The notes under the pieces were generated by a model. It was not told the DNA's origin and did not search any database. It was given only the letters and a program-made list of their open reading frames with translations. DNA of 64,000 nucleotides from Archangiaceae bacterium. GTDB taxonomy: Bacteria; Myxococcota; Myxococcia; Myxococcales; Myxococcaceae. Within the stretch, counting starts at the first letter, position 1, and each line of letters starts with the position of its first letter. Shown piece after piece: positions 39,429-48,180 of this stretch. The stretch lies in NCBI GenBank assembly GCA_016714225.1, contig JADJNS010000005.1, positions 434,001-498,000 on the forward strand, written 5' to 3'. The translations under genes and the position numbers were made by a program.

Positions 39429-40909
39429 AAGCGGCCCATCTGCCGCAGCGCCGCGTCGATTTCGGGCGTGACGCGGAACAGCGGCACCGGCTGGGCCTTG
39501 CCCTTGAGCTTCACCGGGGGCAGCGCCTCGAAGCGCTCGACGCTGCCCAGCTTCTCGGCGGTGCCCTGCCCGACCAGAATCTCTCCGGGGCCGGCCAGCG
39601 CGCACAGGCGCGCCGCCACGTTCACCACGTCGCCGATGCAGGTGTACTCGGTGTGCCGCGAGCCGCCCAGGCTGCCCGCCACCACCACGCCCGAGTTGAT
39701 GCCGATGCCGACCTCGAGCGTGGGGCCGCCCGCCTCGGCGTTGCGCAGCCGCACCGACTCGAGCATCTGCAGCGCCGCCTGCACCGCGCGCGCGGCGTCG
39801 TCGTCGCGGGTAATCGGCGCGCCGAACACCGCCATCAACCCGTCGCCGAGAAACTTGTCGAGCGTGCCGCCCCACGACAGCACCGCGTCGCCCAGCCGCC
39901 CCAGCACGTCGTTGAGCAGCGCCATCACCTGCTCGGGCGGCAGCGACTCTGACAGCGACGTGAAGTTGCGAATGTCGGCGAACACCACCGTCACGTCGCG
40001 CTTCTCGCCGGTCAGCACCACCTGCCCGGTGCGCAGCAGCTCTTCGACCACCGCGTCCGAGGTGTAGCGCGCGAACAGGCTGCGCATGCGCTCGGTCTCT
40101 TTGGTGCGCCGCAAGATGCTGTCGATGCGCGCGGCCAGCTCGTCCATCGAGGTGCCCTTGCGCACGTAGTCGTCGGCGCCCGCCCGCAGGCCCTGCACCC
40201 GCTGGGTGTCGGCGTCGTTGGCGGTGAGAATGATGACGGGCGTCGCCGAGGCCGGCCCGTCTTTCAACCGCCGGCACAGCTCGGCGCCGTCGATGCCGGG
40301 CATGTCGAGGTCGGTGAGCACGATGCTCGGCTTGAGCGCGTCGACCTGCTCCAGCGCGGCGAAGGGGTCTTGAAAGGTGCTCACCTCGTAGCCCTGCTGG
40401 GTGAGGCCCTCGCTCACCAGGTTGCATGCCAGCAGCGAGTCGTCGACCACCAGCACCCGCACCCCGTTCGACTCGGCGGCGGCCGCGGGCGCGTCGGGTG
40501 CGCTGTGTCGTTGCTCTTTGTCGCTGGCCATTCGGTCTTGCAGCGTCAGCGCCTCGTAGACCTGCTGATAGCTGCAGGTGCCCTGCTCCACCAGAATCTC
40601 GCCCAGCCGCCGGCCGTCTTTCTTCTGCAGCCCCAGCGCCACCTCGAGCTGCTGGGCGTCGATGTACTTGAGGCCCACCAGCACTTCTCCGATGGGCGGG
40701 CGCTCGAGCGGCACCCGCTGGCCCTGGCCGAGCGCCATCGAGAGCGCGCGCTGCAGCTGGTTGCGGGTGATGTGCCCCAGCGACATCAACGCCTCGCCGA
40801 CCCGGTTGCCGGTGAGGCTCTGCAGGGCCAGCGCTTCTTGAACCTGGTACTGCGTGACGAAGCCGAGCTCGATCAGCAGCTCACCGAAGGGTTTGTGCGC
40901 CGCGGGCAT
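39425..40909 (-). CDS. MshEN-MshEN-receiver-class III cyclase fusion
   Basis: 494 aa. Residues 1-125 hold four copies of the MshEN half-motif (FGELLIELG...ALALQ, RVGEALMSLG...ALSMAL, PIGEVLVGLK...ALGLQ, RLGEILVEQG...ALTLQ), i.e. two MshEN-type domains, which bind c-di-GMP in type II secretion and pilus ATPases. A receiver follows (D157/D158, phospho-acceptor D200, Lys251). The C-terminal class III nucleotidyl cyclase has metal ligands D312 and D356, Lys352 and Thr423 at the base-selecting positions (adenine type), and transition-state residues N430 and R434. All catalytic residues are present, so it should make cAMP. No transmembrane region. The combination suggests control by both c-di-GMP and phosphorylation (inference). 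Confidence 0.9.
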   Translation of the reverse strand: MPAAHKPFGELLIELGFVTQYQVQEALALQSLTGNRVGEALMSLGHITRNQLQRALSMALGQGQRVPLERPPIGEVLVGLKYIDAQQLEVALGLQKKDGRRLGEILVEQGTCSYQQVYEALTLQDRMASDKEQRHSAPDAPAAAAESNGVRVLVVDDSLLACNLVSEGLTQQGYEVSTFQDPFAALEQVDALKPSIVLTDLDMPGIDGAELCRRLKDGPASATPVIILTANDADTQRVQGLRAGADDYVRKGTSMDELAARIDSILRRTKETERMRSLFARYTSDAVVEELLRTGQVVLTGEKRDVTVVFADIRNFTSLSESLPPEQVMALLNDVLGRLGDAVLSWGGTLDKFLGDGLMAVFGAPITRDDDAARAVQAALQMLESVRLRNAEAGGPTLEVGIGINSGVVVAGSLGGSRHTEYTCIGDVVNVAARLCALAGPGEILVGQGTAEKLGSVERFEALPPVKLKGKAQPVPLFRVTPEIDAALRQMGRF

Positions 40910-40945
40910 CGATCGGCGCCAAAGCTTAGCGGATCAACCTTCGGC

Positions 40946-41149
40946 TCAACCCTTTTTGCGGTTCTTCGCCGCGTCGTCGGCGGCGGCCTTCTCCAGCACA
41001 CCCTTCACCGCTTCGAGCGCGCCCGCGAAGGTGTTCTCGCCGAAGTCTTCTTTCGTGATGAGGCGCGGGTCGGGCTTGGCAGCGGGCGGAGCTTTTGCGG
41101 CGGGGTCTCCCCGGGGAGCGAGGTGCCGGCGCTTTCGTTTTTCGACCAT
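40946..41149 (-). CDS. Small basic hypothetical protein
   Basis: 67 aa from ATG at 41149. Lys/Arg-rich start (VEKRKRRHLAPRGD), Ala/Pro linker, then a helical segment (LITKEDFGENTFAGALEAVK) and a KNRKKG tail. No family recognised. It overlaps a frame that begins at 41277 in a different register; the two may be one gene with a frameshift or two overlapping small genes. Confidence 0.45.
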   Translation of the reverse strand: MVEKRKRRHLAPRGDPAAKAPPAAKPDPRLITKEDFGENTFAGALEAVKGVLEKAAADDAAKNRKKG

Positions 41150-41277
41150 GACGGGCCGACACTACCAGTGGCGGGGGGAAGATCGAAGATGGCCACCGGC
41201 AGCGTGGGCGCTTCGTAGAAATCGTCGGGCAGCTCGATGAGCTCGGTGGGCGCGTTGGGGTCTTCAGTGGGGGGCAT
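41005..41277 (-). CDS. Small hypothetical frame overlapping the basic protein
   Basis: 90 codons from ATG at 41277. The first 35 residues look coding (PTEDPNAPTELIELPDDFYE, TLPVAIFDLPP, acidic and with high third-position GC). The remainder, which overlaps the gene at 40946-41149, becomes Ser/Pro/Arg-rich and looks like a shadow. A frame change near 41157 would join the good part to the start of the neighbouring frame. The 207 bp upstream (41278-41484) contain no gene I can recognise. Confidence 0.3.
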   Translation of the reverse strand: MPPTEDPNAPTELIELPDDFYEAPTLPVAIFDLPPATGSVGPSWSKNESAGTSLPGETPPQKLRPLPSPTRASSRKKTSARTPSRARSKR

Positions 41278-41484
41278 GGGCGGTGTCCTCGGCCCCTCAC
41301 GTAGCAACCGTCCGGCCAGCCCAGACCGACATGTGGGCCGGGGCCCAACCTCGCGGATGCTCGAAGCGCGCGGTTTACGATTCCAACCCGCCCCGGAGCG
41401 CCGCTGCTCCACGTGTATTGCGTGAGAGTCAACGCGGGTGACGTGGCGCGCGCGCGTGACAGTGCGAGCGGGTGCGCGCGGTCT

Positions 41485-42588
41485 TCAGTGCCCGCCGACG
41501 CGCAAGAACGCCATCACCACTTCGAACACGATGAGCAGCACCACCATGCCTTCGAGGGTGAGCGAGCGCGCGGTGTCGACCTCGCCCTTGAGCAGCCCGT
41601 AGGTCTGGTTGAGCAGGCGCAGCTTGCGCGTCACCTGGGCCTGCCACGGGCCGATGCGCAGCTGCGCCACCGACGCCTCGTAGACCCGCGCGAGGTACAC
41701 GTCGCCGACGATGCGAATGCTGTTCTCGACGCGCTCGATGAACTCGGTGAGCTCGATGAGGTTCAGCATCAACTCGCGCATCAGCTTCTTGTAGGGGCTG
41801 AAGAACAGCGAGTTGGTGGCGCGCTTGCCCTCGATGGCGTCGTAGATGCGGCCGAGCTCTTTATCGAGCACGTCGTCGAAGTAGCGCAGCTCGAGCAGCT
41901 GGGCGTTGGCCACCTCGAGCAGGTCGGCGATGTCGGACGAGCCGCTGGGCTCCCACAGAAACGCCGCGTTCCAGTCGATGACGGCCAGGTCGCGCGTGCC
42001 GTAGCTGAAGGCGCGGTCGAGCACGTCGTCGCGCTCGGTCTTCGAGAGGTTCTTCTCTTTGGTCTCGCCCAGCAGCAGGCGCGGCAGCTCGGGCTGGGCC
42101 AGCAGCTCGGAGGCGGTCTCGACCCCCTCGATGTCCTTCGCCAGCAGCACCGTGTAGCTCTCGTTTCGCTCCCACAGGTGCGGGTCTTTGATGGCCGGCC
42201 CCAGCGCGGCGCGCAGCTGCGTCACGATCTCGGCGCCCACCCGCTCGACGGCCGGGCTGTCGTACAGCTCGTCGGCGATGGGAATCAGCTCTTCCAGCGT
42301 GGTGCCCGGCGCGATGGGCACCCGCAGAATGATCGACAGGGCGCCGTGGTCGAACAGGCGCGCCGACACCGGCACGTCGAGGTTGCCGGCCCGCAGCGCC
42401 ACCGGGCGCGAGCCCAGCTCGACGTTGAGCGGCGGGTTCGACAGCTGCACGTACTCGCTGCCCTCGCGGGTGAAGGCGAGGCGGCTCACCCCCTGCGAGA
42501 GCATGCCGTGCGCACGCTGCAGGTCGATCTCATCGGCCACATCGAAGATGCGGTAGCACAGAGCCGTAGCGTTCTTGAGCCGCACCAT
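41485..42588 (-). CDS. Possible RMND1/DUF155-like protein with C-terminal TM helix
   Basis: 367 aa from ATG at 42588. No catalytic motif is visible. The layout is a soluble alpha/beta domain (LKNATALCYRIFDVADEIDL, AFSYGTRDLAVIDWNAAFLW), a long helical region (YFDDVLDKELGRIYDAIEGK, ELTEFIERVENSIRIVGDVY, RLLNQTYGLLKGEVDTARS) and a terminal hydrophobic helix (TLEGMVVLLIVFEVVMAFL). This topology resembles the RMND1/Sif2 (DUF155) family of membrane-tail-anchored proteins, but I cannot confirm the assignment by eye. It is transcribed alone. Confidence 0.55.
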   Translation of the reverse strand: MVRLKNATALCYRIFDVADEIDLQRAHGMLSQGVSRLAFTREGSEYVQLSNPPLNVELGSRPVALRAGNLDVPVSARLFDHGALSIILRVPIAPGTTLEELIPIADELYDSPAVERVGAEIVTQLRAALGPAIKDPHLWERNESYTVLLAKDIEGVETASELLAQPELPRLLLGETKEKNLSKTERDDVLDRAFSYGTRDLAVIDWNAAFLWEPSGSSDIADLLEVANAQLLELRYFDDVLDKELGRIYDAIEGKRATNSLFFSPYKKLMRELMLNLIELTEFIERVENSIRIVGDVYLARVYEASVAQLRIGPWQAQVTRKLRLLNQTYGLLKGEVDTARSLTLEGMVVLLIVFEVVMAFLRVGGH

Positions 42589-42613
42589 TTTCGTTCGGCT
42601 CGTATAACCGAGT

Positions 42614-44458
42614 TCAGGGCAGCTGGTCGGCTCCAACGTCGGGAGCCTGCGCGGGCCGCGGCTCGCCGTCGAAGTCGAGGTCGAGCGCCAGCCCCGTCTC
42701 GACGCCTGCCCCCCGCAGCCCAGACGTGGGCGAGAGGTGCGGCGGGTCGGCGCCGAGCTGCGGGTCGACCGAGAGGGTGCCGGTGCCCACCTGCGCGGGC
42801 GCAGTGAGGTCGACGCCCTGGCGGCGGTACAGCACGCCCCCCGCCCCCTTCACGAACAGGTCGTTGTGGCGCAGCGCCGCCGGCGCCGGCCCGGTGCTCT
42901 CGAGCACCACCCCGCCGCTGTCGACCTGCAAGAGGTTGTCGACCAGCGTCGCCGCGGCGTCGAGGCGCACCGCGGCCTGCAGGCCCAGCACGGTGTTGAG
43001 CACGAACAGCGGGCTCCCTTCGCCCAGCGCCACCCCCAGGCCGCCGAGCCGGCAGTCGGGCGCGACGATGAAGTTGTCGGCGATGAGCGACTCAGACTGC
43101 TCGGTCTGCAGCGCCACCCCTCTCGTGCACGAGGGCGCGGCGCCGGCCGAGGTGATGGCGTTGCGCACCACCCGCGGAGAAGACGTGTCGAGGCGCACGC
43201 CGTACTGCTGGGCGCCGGCGCCGGCGGCGACGTGGCGGTTGTCTTTGAGCTCGCGGCAGCCGTGGTCGCACAGCACCCCGTGCACCACGTCGGCGGCGGC
43301 CGCGCCCGAGGCGCCGGTGATGGAGCGGTTCGCCGAGAGCACGCAGGGCGCCTGCTGGCAGAGCACGCCCACGGCCGAGCGCGGGTTGGAGTGCGGGGGC
43401 TCGGCCATCGCGTCGACCGCGCCCAGCACCTCGCTCTGCTCGAGGGTCACCGGGCACTGACCGGCGACGCGCACCCCCACGCTCGCCGGCCGCCCGGGGT
43501 AGCCCGCCCCGAGCCAGCCGCCTACGACGTGCACCCGGCGCAAGGTGAGCTCGGCCGAGGCCGGGCCGCAGCCTTCGACGTCGATGCCGGTGGTGGTGAG
43601 CGGGCTGGTGGCGCCCTGCACCGGCAGGCAGCCGGTGGCCTCGACGTCTTCGATGAGCGAGGGCAGCTCGGCGCCGCCCACCCAGCGAATGCCGGCGCAC
43701 TCGGTGCCGAGGTACGCGCGCGCCGCGCCGCCGCGCCACTCGAGCAGCACGGGCCGGTCGAGCACCACCGCCACCGCCATGCCCTCGACGTGCACGTCGC
43801 GCAGCCGGGCGCGGGTCTGCGAGAGCGAGAGGCCCACCGAGGTGCCGGCGCCCACGTGCACGCCGTCGAGCGCGAGCGTGCCGCCGTGCACCTCGAGCGC
43901 GGTGCCGGCGCTCCCGGTCACCTCGACGTCGCTGAGCGCGGCGTCGGTCTGGGTGAGCACCACCCGCCCGTGCACGGTGAGGCCGTCGAGCTGCACGCTG
44001 CCGCCCTCGACATGCAGGTCGGTGACCAGCACCGCCGGGTCGAGGCCGCGCAGCCAGGTGAGGTCGGCCGCGGTGCCGGTGACGAACCAGCGGCCCTCGA
44101 GGCGCGCGCCCGGCGGCAGCGCGAGCCCCTCTTCGGCGTAGACGAACGGGTCTCCCAGGCCGAACGCGCTGGCGAGGCGCAGGTGCGGGCCGCGCTGCAG
44201 CCCGGCGCTCAAGCTGCGCAGCGGCAGGTCTTGGGTGCCGGGGTTCGCGTCGTCGGCGAGCGGGCAGCCGGGGCACACGTAGAGGGCCGGGTCGGCCGGC
44301 ACGAGGTGCTCGAGCGGCTCGAGGGGTGAAGAGTGCGCGTCGTCCGAGCGGGGTGGAGTGCGCTGATGGGCCGGGGGCACAGCTGGAGCATCGAGCCCCC
44401 TCTGCGGTTGCCCACAGCCGACCAACACCAGAACCGCCGCCACCCTCCCGAACGACAC
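42614..44458 (-). CDS. Right-handed beta-helix lipoprotein
   Basis: 614 aa from GTG at 44458. A lipoprotein signal (AAVLVLVGCGQ) is followed by a short CPGCPLADDANPGTQDLPLR segment typical of DUF1565 proteins and then by many short, loosely repeated beta-helix coils (VHGRVVLTQTDAALSDVEVT, LEVHGGTLALDGVHVGAGTS, GVLCQQAPCVLSANRSITGA, GVALQTEQSESLIADNFIVA). It ends in DLDFDGEPRPAQAPDVGADQ, the closing motif of choice-of-anchor beta-helix proteins. Such proteins are cell-surface; enzymatic activity is uncertain. Confidence 0.8.
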   Translation of the reverse strand: MSFGRVAAVLVLVGCGQPQRGLDAPAVPPAHQRTPPRSDDAHSSPLEPLEHLVPADPALYVCPGCPLADDANPGTQDLPLRSLSAGLQRGPHLRLASAFGLGDPFVYAEEGLALPPGARLEGRWFVTGTAADLTWLRGLDPAVLVTDLHVEGGSVQLDGLTVHGRVVLTQTDAALSDVEVTGSAGTALEVHGGTLALDGVHVGAGTSVGLSLSQTRARLRDVHVEGMAVAVVLDRPVLLEWRGGAARAYLGTECAGIRWVGGAELPSLIEDVEATGCLPVQGATSPLTTTGIDVEGCGPASAELTLRRVHVVGGWLGAGYPGRPASVGVRVAGQCPVTLEQSEVLGAVDAMAEPPHSNPRSAVGVLCQQAPCVLSANRSITGASGAAAADVVHGVLCDHGCRELKDNRHVAAGAGAQQYGVRLDTSSPRVVRNAITSAGAAPSCTRGVALQTEQSESLIADNFIVAPDCRLGGLGVALGEGSPLFVLNTVLGLQAAVRLDAAATLVDNLLQVDSGGVVLESTGPAPAALRHNDLFVKGAGGVLYRRQGVDLTAPAQVGTGTLSVDPQLGADPPHLSPTSGLRGAGVETGLALDLDFDGEPRPAQAPDVGADQLP

Positions 44459-44514
44459 GAGAGAGACGTAATCGGGCGGGCGAAGGGCCGCGGGGCGTTA
44501 CCCGGGGGAGCCGT

Positions 44515-45024
44515 TCAGAAGCGGCCCGAGAGGGCCAGGCCGTTTCCGGTCGGTACGATTCCCAGCGCGACCGGCTCGGCGGGCACCGGCACCTTGATGA
44601 CGAAGCCGGCAATCATCGAGGCGATGCCCACCAGCTGAATCGCGCCCAGCGCCACCGAGCCGGCCACCCAGTCGCCCTTCGCGCCGCCGGTGAGGAGCGC
44701 CAGCCACGGGCCGAAGATGGGGAAGAGCAGCCACGCCGAGCTCGAGCTGCACTTGAAGTCGAAGAAGCCGCGGTCGTGACAGTCGATGCTCGCGAACCAG
44801 CCGATGATGGAGGACAGCCAGCCGGCGTAGGTGACCACCACGCCGGTGATGGCCAGGCCGTAGAGCGAGCGGGCTTGCGGGCCGGGCTCGGCCGCTGACG
44901 GCGGGGGCGGCGGCGGCACCGGCGCCACCTCGGGCCCCGGCGTCGACGACGGCGGCGGCGGAGGCGGCGTTGGAGCGGTGGGCTGCGGCGACTGCGCCAG
45001 GGCGAGCAGCAGGGCGACGAGCAT
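44515..45024 (-). CDS. Hypothetical membrane protein
   Basis: 169 aa. A hydrophobic N-terminus (LVALLLALAQS) looks like a signal peptide and is followed by a Pro-rich linker of about 35 residues. Three or four hydrophobic stretches follow (YGLAITGVVVTYAGWLSSII, WLLFPIFGPWLALLTGG, AGSVALGAIQLVGIASMIAG), with a short Cys pair between the first two. The same Pro-rich-then-membrane layout is frequent in myxobacterial genomes. No function can be assigned. Confidence 0.6.
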   Translation of the reverse strand: MLVALLLALAQSPQPTAPTPPPPPPSSTPGPEVAPVPPPPPPSAAEPGPQARSLYGLAITGVVVTYAGWLSSIIGWFASIDCHDRGFFDFKCSSSSAWLLFPIFGPWLALLTGGAKGDWVAGSVALGAIQLVGIASMIAGFVIKVPVPAEPVALGIVPTGNGLALSGRF

Positions 45025-45120
45025 GGGGGTAGCCTGACAGACACCAGAGGGCCCGGGTGTGGATCGAGCCCGGCCCCCTTCGGCGACGCGCGCACCGCCT
45101 GCGCCTCGTCGCCCCTCACC

Positions 45121-46485
45121 TCAAGCGACGTCTTTTTTCGCCTGCTCGATGATGCCGTCGACGAGCTTCTGAATCTCGGTGAGGCGGTCTTTGGTCTTCG
45201 CCTCGTAGCGCACGACCAGCACCGGGGTGGTGTTCGAGGCGCGCACCAGCCCCCAGCCGTCGGGCCAGGTCACGCGCACGCCGTCGACCTCGTTCAGGTC
45301 GCCCTTGCCGCGCAAGAGCTCGGTGCAGCGCTTCACCACCGCAAACTTCTTCTCTTCGGTGGTGTCGAAGCGCAGCTCGGGGGTCGAGTACGTCACCGGC
45401 ACGTCGGCGAGCAGCTGCGACAGCGAGCGCTCTTCTTGCGAGAGAATCTCGAGCAGCCGCGCGCTGGTGTAGGGCGCGTCGTCGAAGCCGTAGAAGCGGT
45501 GCTTGTAGAAGATGTGACCGCTCATCTCACCGGCGAGCTGGGCGTGCTGCTCTTTCATCTTCGCCTTGATGAGCGAGTGGCCGGTCTTCCACATGATCGG
45601 CTTGCCGCCCTTGGCCGCGATGTCGTCGTAGAGCGTGAAGCTGCACTTCACCTCGCCCACGATGGCCGCGCCGGGCATCTCCCGCAGCACGTAGCGCGCG
45701 AGCAGAATGAGCAGCTTGTCGCCCCAGATGATGGTGCCGTTCTCGTCGACCACGCCGATGCGGTCGGCGTCGCCGTCGTAGGCGATGCCGCAGTCGGCCT
45801 TGTGCTTCTTCACCTCGGAGATGAGCATCTCGAGGTTCTTGGGCACCGTCGGGTCGGGGTGGTGGTTGGGAAACCGCCCGTCCATCTCGCAGTAGAGGGG
45901 TATGACCTCGTAGCCGAGCGCCTGGCCCAGCATCGCCATCGCGGTCGGCCCGCCCACGCCGTTGCCAGCGTCGACCACGACCTTCAGCTTGCGGCCGCGC
46001 GTCACGGTCGACTTCACGTAGTGCAGGTACGGGGTCACCGCGTCGAAGGTCGAGACGTGCCCCGGCCGGTCGCCGCGCACGAAGTCGGCGCCCTGAATGA
46101 CCTTGAGCAGCTTCTGAATGTCTTCGCCGTAGAAGGTGGTCTTGCCCAGGCCGACCTTGAAGCCGTTGTACTCGGCCGGGTTGTGGCTGCCGGTGATCAT
46201 CGCCAGCCCGTCGACGGGCAGCGTGTTCGCGGCGAAGTACACCACCGGGGTCGGCACCACGCCCACGTCGATGACGTCGATGCCGGTGGTGGTCACGCCC
46301 TTCACGAACGCGTCGCGCAGGCGGGTCGAGTGCAGGCGGCAGTCGCGGCCCACCGTCAGGGTGCGGCCCTGCGCGCGGGCGCACAGGGTGCCGAGCGCGC
46401 GGCCCAGCTTCTCGGCCACTTCGTCGGTGAGGTCTTTGTCGACGACGCCACGAACGTCGTACTCGCGGAAGATTTGAGGATTCAT
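45121..46485 (-). CDS. algC: Phosphomannomutase/phosphoglucomutase
   Basis: 454 aa. All four alpha-D-phosphohexomutase signatures are present: catalytic Ser100 in TGSHNP, metal loop DGDADR, sugar loop GEMSGH and phosphate loop RASNTTP. The IFREYDVRGVV start is typical of bacterial AlgC/ManB proteins. It interconverts mannose-6-P and mannose-1-P (and often the glucose pair) for polysaccharide and LPS precursors. Its ATG overlaps the stop of the GDP-mannose pyrophosphorylase gene (ATGA), and the two act in consecutive steps. The exact symbol is uncertain because AlgC and ManB homologues cannot be separated by eye. Confidence 0.93.
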   Translation of the reverse strand: MNPQIFREYDVRGVVDKDLTDEVAEKLGRALGTLCARAQGRTLTVGRDCRLHSTRLRDAFVKGVTTTGIDVIDVGVVPTPVVYFAANTLPVDGLAMITGSHNPAEYNGFKVGLGKTTFYGEDIQKLLKVIQGADFVRGDRPGHVSTFDAVTPYLHYVKSTVTRGRKLKVVVDAGNGVGGPTAMAMLGQALGYEVIPLYCEMDGRFPNHHPDPTVPKNLEMLISEVKKHKADCGIAYDGDADRIGVVDENGTIIWGDKLLILLARYVLREMPGAAIVGEVKCSFTLYDDIAAKGGKPIMWKTGHSLIKAKMKEQHAQLAGEMSGHIFYKHRFYGFDDAPYTSARLLEILSQEERSLSQLLADVPVTYSTPELRFDTTEEKKFAVVKRCTELLRGKGDLNEVDGVRVTWPDGWGLVRASNTTPVLVVRYEAKTKDRLTEIQKLVDGIIEQAKKDVA

Positions 46486-47519
46486 AGGTACCGGTTCAGC
46501 TTCTTGTTGCCCTTCAGCTGCTCTACCACCTTGCGCACGTCTTGACTCTTCGCCTTGGGGAGCACCAGCAGCGCGTCATCGGTGTCCACCACGACGAGGT
46601 CATTCATACCCACCACCGAGACCAGCCGCTTGCTTCCCAGCACCACGCAGCCCTGGCAATCGACCGTAATCACCTGGCCCTCGGTGACGTTGCCCTGCGA
46701 ATCGACGTGCCGCACCTCGGGCAACGCGTTGAACGAGCCCACGTCGCTCCAGCCGAAGCTGCCCGGAACCACGGCCATGTTCTCGGCGCGCTCGGCCACT
46801 CCGTAGTCGATGCTGGTCGCCGGCATCTGGGGGAAGAGCTTCTTCAACCTCGACTCGTACTGCCGGGTACCGATGGTCTTGCGCAGCTCGGTGACCGCCG
46901 CGTACAGCTCGGGCATGTGGTGCTCGAACGCCTTCATCATCACCGGGGCGCGAAATACGAACATCCCCGCGTTCCACACGTATTCCCCCGACTGCAGGTA
47001 GCCCTGCGCGGTCGGCAGGTCGGGCTTCTCGACGAACTGCTTCACGCCGAGCGCGGCGCCCACCGGCGCTCCCACGCGGATGTAGCCGTAGCCGGTGTCG
47101 GGGCGCGTCGGCTTCACCCCCAGCGTGACGATGTAGCCCTCGGCGGCGGTCTGCGCGGCGGTCTCGAGCGCGGCGCGAAACGCCGGAACGTCGGCGACGT
47201 GCTGATCAGACGGGAGCACCGCCAGCGTCGCTTCGGGGTCGACGTGCATCACGTGCGCGGTGGCCAGCGCGATGGCCGGAGCGGTGTTGCGCGCCTGCGG
47301 CTCGACCACCACCTTCGCGCTCTTCACCAGCTTCTTCACCAGCGGCGCGTGGGTCTTGCCACACACCACCCAGGTGGTCATGCCCTTGAGGCGCTTCACC
47401 GTCTCGACGAGGAGCGGCGCGCCGCCGGTGAGGGGAAGAAACTGCTTGGGTCGAGCCTGGCGCGAGAGGGGCCAGAACCGCGTTCCCGAGCCGCCGGCCA
47501 TCACCACCGCATGGAGCAT
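46482..47519 (-). CDS. manC: Mannose-1-phosphate guanylyltransferase
   Basis: 345 aa from ATG at 47519, which is preceded by AAGGGAG as a good ribosome-binding site; the longer in-frame extension is upstream DNA. The pyrophosphorylase motif GGSGTRFWPLSRQARPKQF is at residues 9-27, followed by PSDQHV, a FVEKPD active-site motif and WNAGMFVFR. It makes GDP-mannose from mannose-1-P and GTP. At 345 residues it is the monofunctional form without the C-terminal isomerase domain of type II enzymes. It is transcribed ahead of the mutase gene. Confidence 0.94.
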   Translation of the reverse strand: MLHAVVMAGGSGTRFWPLSRQARPKQFLPLTGGAPLLVETVKRLKGMTTWVVCGKTHAPLVKKLVKSAKVVVEPQARNTAPAIALATAHVMHVDPEATLAVLPSDQHVADVPAFRAALETAAQTAAEGYIVTLGVKPTRPDTGYGYIRVGAPVGAALGVKQFVEKPDLPTAQGYLQSGEYVWNAGMFVFRAPVMMKAFEHHMPELYAAVTELRKTIGTRQYESRLKKLFPQMPATSIDYGVAERAENMAVVPGSFGWSDVGSFNALPEVRHVDSQGNVTEGQVITVDCQGCVVLGSKRLVSVVGMNDLVVVDTDDALLVLPKAKSQDVRKVVEQLKGNKKLNRYL

Positions 47520-47618
47520 GGGGGCTCCCTTTAGCTGGAGGCCAGAGGGAGTGCACTCAAACCCACCTCGGGCCCAGGGCGTTGCACACGTTCGGGTATC
47601 GGAGCAGAACAGACCGCC

Positions 47619-48071
47619 ATGGCCCCCAAGACACCCCGGCTGCTCGTCGCCATGACGGGCAAGGCGAGCACCGCCAAAGCCGCCGAGGGTGACGGGCCGG
47701 TGTTCGCGTACATCGCCAGCCTGCCGCAGCCGCAGCGCACCCTCGCCGAGCGCATCGATGCGCTGGCCGCGAAGACCCTGCCGGGCGTTCAGCGGGCGGT
47801 GAAGTGGGGCATGGCGTACTACGGCGTCGACGGAGGCTGGTGCTTCTCGTCCGGTGCCTTCGTCGGCCACGTGAAGCTGATGTTCATCAACGGCACCGAG
47901 CTGAAGCCCGAGCCGCCGGTCGCCCCCATCGGCATGGGCAAGCTCACCCGCGGCATCGAGCCGGCCGCGGTGAAGGAGCTCGACGAACGTCAGGTGACCT
48001 CGTGGATGAAACAAGCCGCGGCCCGGCCGTTTTTCGGCGGCCCGAAGCGAAAGCGACCGAAGCCGAAGTGA
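47619..48071 (+). CDS. DUF1801-family protein
   Basis: 150 aa. Signatures are VFAYIASLPQPQRTLAERID, GVQRAVKWGMAYYGVDGGWC and GHVKLMFINGTEL, the YdhG/DUF1801 pattern of a small beta-rich domain, followed by VTSWMKQAAA and a very basic tail (KRKRPKPK). The family has no proven function. It diverges from manC and converges with sthA, with a hairpin between the latter two. Confidence 0.8.
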   Translation: MAPKTPRLLVAMTGKASTAKAAEGDGPVFAYIASLPQPQRTLAERIDALAAKTLPGVQRAVKWGMAYYGVDGGWCFSSGAFVGHVKLMFINGTELKPEPPVAPIGMGKLTRGIEPAAVKELDERQVTSWMKQAAARPFFGGPKRKRPKPK

Positions 48072-48160
48072 ATCGGCGGCTCACCAAAGAACGACCACCG
48101 GCTCGCGGGTGACCAGGGCTGTTGGCCCACCCCCGGCGAGCGCCCTCATCTTCCCGCAGC

Positions 48161-48180
48161 GTGACCGGTGCGCCGGTCAC
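48161..48180. terminator. Hairpin at the end of sthA
   Basis: A perfect 8-bp stem (GTGACCGG) with a TGCG loop sits between the convergent DUF1801 and sthA genes and includes the sthA stop codon. It is a likely bidirectional terminator, although no clear T tract follows. Confidence 0.5.
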
